A stretch of 64,000 bases of DNA from Cecembia calidifontis (GTDB lineage Bacteria > Bacteroidota > Bacteroidia > Cytophagales > Cyclobacteriaceae), in NCBI RefSeq assembly GCF_004216715.1, contig NZ_SGXG01000001.1, forward strand, positions 4,200,501-4,264,500. The letters run 5' to 3'. A program made the translations under genes and the position numbers. The notes beneath the pieces were generated by a model. It was not told where the DNA came from. It did no database searches and saw only the letters and a list, made by a program, of their open reading frames with translations. Each line of letters begins with the position of its first letter. Position 1 is the first letter of the stretch. This document shows positions 61,728 to 64,000 of the stretch, in pieces.

Positions 61728-61783
61728 TTTAAGTACTTGCTTAAATACTCGGCATTCCCTAACTTTGTTAAGCAAATGCTTAA
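61728..61783 (+). promoter_or_regulatory. Promoter and operator for the arsR-like gene
   Basis: TTG (61737-61739), 20-bp gap and TAACTTTG (61760-61767) form an exact Bacteroidota promoter. TTTAAG/CTTAAA (61728-61745) covers the -33 box, and TTAAGCA/TGCTTAA (61768-61783) lies just after the -7 box. These palindromes fit ArsR/SmtB operators, giving autorepression relieved by metal. Confidence 0.72.
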
Positions 61784-61793
61784 ATAAAAAGTT

Positions 61794-62009
61794 ATGAATA
61801 CATGTATCCGTGTCTTTGCCGATAGCGACCAGATCAATAGGTGCAGGGAGGACTTGAAAAGCAAGGAGAAAGGTCTTTTAGAACTGGCAGATGTATTGAA
61901 TCTTGCCGGTAATGCGGTTCGCCTCAAAATCCTGTACCTCTTGAAACAGGAAAATGAACTTTGTCCTGACTTCGACAGTCGTCAGTCCCATTTTTACATA
62001 AAGTATTGA
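61794..62009 (+). pseudogene. ArsR/SmtB family metalloregulator, 3' part cut off by IS
   Basis: ATG 61794 opens a frame starting MNTCIRVFADSDQINRCRED and continuing LADVLNLAGNAVRLKILYLLKQENELC, the start of an ArsR-type winged helix whose CPCDLS-like recognition part should follow. The IS begins right after the codon for the last Cys (61965), and the frame ends in IS sequence at 62009. Only about 57 native residues remain. If the right flank of the IS is a long target duplication (see the IS entry), an intact copy should begin at about 64081, outside the window. The regulated metal is unknown; arsenic or mercury-type operons are possible. Confidence 0.72.
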
Positions 62010-63619
62010 AATATAGATCATTATAATTTTCAGATTCTCAATTTGGGTGTCCCGGGGTGGTTTTTTGTACTTTTAGGCATGTTTGTTCGGAGAAAACCCA
62101 ATAAAAGTGGCAAGATCAGTGTTCAGGTAATTGAGAAGATCAAAGGTAAAAGCAAGGTTGTAAAAACGATCGGAAGCAGTTCTGATCGATCTGAGGTTGA
62201 AAGACTTTTTATTCTTGGGGAGGAATGGATAAAAAACCATAAAGGAGCACTTGAAATCCCCTTCAGTGATGAAGAACGGATTGCCGATTCTGTTCTGGAA
62301 AGTGTTGAAAACATCACTGTTTCAGGTACCGAGCTGCTTTTGGACAGGATTTTCAATGATATTGGGTTCAGCGCAATCCAAGATGATATCTTCAGGTGGC
62401 TGGTATATTCCAGGATCTGTTTTCCTGCCAGCAAGCTTAAAACCTGTGATTACCTGCTCACCTACCACGGCCTCGAATTCCAGGTTCAGGACCTTTACAG
62501 GTACATGGACAAGCTTTACAACAACTATAAGGAAACGGTCCAGCTGATCAGCTTTGAACATACCAAGAGAATACTCGGAGGGAGTATCAATATCGTTTTC
62601 TATGATGTTACTACGCTTTATTTTGAAGTGGATCATGAAGATGATCTTAGAAAGAGTGGTTTTTCCAAGGAGGGAAAGCATCAAAATCCACAGATTGTTT
62701 TGGGTCTGCTGGTTGGACTAGAGGGATATCCTCTGGCTTATGAGATTTTTGAGGGAAACAAGTTTGAAGGGCATACGATGATCCCTGTGATAGAAGCTTT
62801 TAGAAAGAAGTATAGCTTACCTGCTCCGATTGTTGTTGCCGATTCAGGTTTACTGTCAAAAAGCAATGTAAAAGAGTTACGGGACAACGGTTACGAGTTT
62901 ATTCTGGGAGCAAGGCTGAAAGCTTCCCCTGATAAAAGTAAAGAGAGGATATTGGCTTTTGAACTTGAAAACGGCGAGAGCAGGCTGCTGGATTGGGAGG
63001 ACGGGCTCAGAATGGTTGTCAGTTATTCAGACAGAAGAGCCAAAAAAGACAGGATCAACAGGGAGAAAGGTCTTAAAAAGCTCGAGAAACAGTTAAAATC
63101 AGGAAAGCTCAACAAAAGCCACATCAACAACAGGGGCTATAACAAGTATCTTAAAATGGAAGGGGAGGTAAAGATTGCACTTGATATTGAAAAGTTTGAA
63201 CAGGATGGGAAATGGGACGGTCTCAAAGGGTATATTACCAACACAAACCTTGACAAAGACGAGGTCATTGAGAATTACAACAACCTTTGGAAAATAGAAA
63301 AGGCCTTCAGGATAACAAAAAATGAAATCAAAGTCAGGCCTGTTTTCCATTATAAACAACGCAGGATCGAAGCACATATAAGCATCGCATTCGTCGCTTA
63401 CAAAGTGTTTAAGGAACTGGAAAGGCAGTTATTGGAAAAAGGATCAAAACTTTCTCCTCAGAAAGCCATAGAAATAGCAAAAGGGATTTACACTGTTGAA
63501 ATACAGCTCAAATCTTCAGGTAAAAAGCTGAGAAAGACCCTGCTTTTGAACGAAAGTCAACAAAAACTCGCAAAAATGTTCGGTTTTTGATTTTGGGTGT
63601 CCCAGTGTCGAAGTCAGGA
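61965..63619 (+). mobile_element. IS1634-like insertion sequence (about 1,655 bp) with apparent very long target duplication
   Basis: Perfect 14-bp inverted repeats TCCTGACTTCGACA at 61965-61978 and, as complement, 63606-63619. One transposase gene lies between. The left flank is the arsR-like gene, but the right flank is the integrase 3' end again, identical base for base over 61333-61713 = 63620-64000. Both breakpoints fit a target duplication of 632-634 bp, from integrase position 61332/61333 to arsR position 61964/61965. The IS1634 type element is known to make long variable target duplications, so this is the preferred reading. Confidence 0.85.
62079..63590 (+). CDS. IS1634 family transposase (second type)
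   Basis: A 503-residue DDE transposase. It begins MFVRRKPNKSGKISVQVIEK, has the first-Asp block VFYDVTTLYFEVDHEDDLRKSGFSKEGKHQNPQIVLGLLV, the second-Asp block IVVADSGLLSKSNVKELRDNG, and the C-terminal YNNLWKIEKAFRITKNEIKVRPVFHY block. It is clearly distinct from the 628-residue transposase at 43.8 kb although of the same family. ATG 62079 is chosen; an upstream TTG 62043 is in frame. It is intact. Confidence 0.92.
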   Translation: MFVRRKPNKSGKISVQVIEKIKGKSKVVKTIGSSSDRSEVERLFILGEEWIKNHKGALEIPFSDEERIADSVLESVENITVSGTELLLDRIFNDIGFSAIQDDIFRWLVYSRICFPASKLKTCDYLLTYHGLEFQVQDLYRYMDKLYNNYKETVQLISFEHTKRILGGSINIVFYDVTTLYFEVDHEDDLRKSGFSKEGKHQNPQIVLGLLVGLEGYPLAYEIFEGNKFEGHTMIPVIEAFRKKYSLPAPIVVADSGLLSKSNVKELRDNGYEFILGARLKASPDKSKERILAFELENGESRLLDWEDGLRMVVSYSDRRAKKDRINREKGLKKLEKQLKSGKLNKSHINNRGYNKYLKMEGEVKIALDIEKFEQDGKWDGLKGYITNTNLDKDEVIENYNNLWKIEKAFRITKNEIKVRPVFHYKQRRIEAHISIAFVAYKVFKELERQLLEKGSKLSPQKAIEIAKGIYTVEIQLKSSGKKLRKTLLLNESQQKLAKMFGF

Positions 63620-64000
63620 AGACCGACCAGCCGGTAAGGGTTCCTATCCTTCCCAAAGCCTGGGAAATAATAGAGAAATACAAGACCCATCCAAGGGCAC
63701 TGCAGAAAGGATCGGTATTTCCAATGATTTCTAACCAAAAGCTGAACTCCTACTTGAAAGAAATTGCCGACCTCTGCGGAATTGAAAAGAACCTCACCTT
63801 TCACCTGGCCAGACATACATTTGCTACCACTGTTACCCTTTGCAATGGTGTGCCTTTGGAAACTGTGAGCAAGATGCTTGGTCATTCAAAAATCACCACT
63901 ACTCAGGTTTATGCAAAGGTGGTGGAGAAGAAAGTGAGTGAAGACATGCAGGCTCTCCGTGAAAGGCTGGCAGCACCAAAATTGATGAAGAGGGCGAAAT
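63620..64000 (+). pseudogene. 5'-truncated second copy of the integrase gene
   Basis: The stretch is identical to 61333-61713, so it encodes residues of the integrase from about 290 to the end, with the stop codon cut by the window edge at 64000. It lacks the Arm, core-binding and first catalytic parts, and starts exactly at the IS right end. It is a passive duplication, not a second functional gene. Confidence 0.93.

Noticed and set aside
62041..63604. Direct repeat TTTGGGTGTCCC at 62042-62053 and 63592-63603 as possible IS termini
   Set aside because: The 14-bp perfect inverted repeat outside it and the exact repeat junction at 63620 define the ends better; the inner repeat is probably part of the element.
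63508..63885. Minus-strand open frame spanning the second IS right end and the integrase copy
   Set aside because: It is an antisense shadow, identical to one inside the first integrase copy.

Overview
The window looks like chromosomal DNA of a Bacteroidota bacterium of the Cytophagales, most likely Cyclobacteriaceae (Algoriphagus/Aquiflexum-like). The evidence is: promoters of the TTG-N20-TAnnTTTG type (before rpsF, a tRNA-Gln and an arsR-like gene), secreted proteins with type IX secretion (T9SS) sorting domains, a PorP/SprF partner, a single-chain PurL of about 1,226 residues, and the gene order parA-parB-DUF5683-dapB-lepB. Base composition is moderately AT-rich and tRNA genes carry no encoded CCA. 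The exact genus is inference.

Layout. 1-9.9 kb: end of a 3-oxoacid CoA-transferase, a class III CoA-transferase, purL, a LysE-type exporter, a GH3-like acyl-adenylating enzyme, and a yggS-DUF423-dacB operon followed by a decayed PH-domain gene. 10-19.5 kb: housekeeping genes (pyrG, yidC, an MBL hydrolase, parA, parB, DUF5683, dapB, lepB, ung). 19.6-25.3 kb: apaG, two methyltransferases, a coiled-coil membrane protein, the rpsF-rpsR-rplI operon, a hemolysin III homologue, tRNA-Gln and a small lipoprotein. 25.7-38.9 kb: cell-surface genes, namely a 1,548-residue secreted nuclease, a lipid acyltransferase/cyclophilin/oxidoreductase operon, a lipoprotein, and a 1,108-residue protein with 20 calcium-binding TSP3 repeats next to its PorP/SprF partner.

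38.9-46.9 kb is a probable L-fucose (or related sugar) oxidation cluster: AraC regulator, two SDR dehydrogenases, an FAH-family hydrolase, a lactonase-like amidohydrolase and a fucP-like permease. The permease gene is split by a 2.08-kb IS1634-like element with a TTAA target duplication. 46.9-57.3 kb holds a NUDIX protein, a DUF21 protein, an IS1182-family element, and a probable (chloro)hydroquinone ring-cleavage operon feeding the 3-oxoadipate pathway: dioxygenase, CoA-transferase A/B, thiolase and maleylacetate reductase, the last with its 3' end rewritten by the IS1182 element. A Crp/Fnr regulator and a MATE exporter follow. 57.6-60.0 kb is an arsenosugar-biosynthesis operon (peroxidase-like protein, ArsS radical SAM enzyme, glycosyltransferase) and a small ACP-like protein without the usual serine.

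60.1-64.0 kb: tRNA-Pro, a CTnDOT-type tyrosine integrase, the promoter/operator and first part of an ArsR-family metalloregulator, then a second IS1634-like element. The DNA right of this element exactly repeats the integrase 3' end (61333-61713 = 63620-64000). The simplest reading is insertion of an IS1634-type element with a very long target-site duplication, predicted at about 632-634 bp and cut by the window end. This is the most striking structure in the window. No CRISPR array, rRNA or replication origin was seen.
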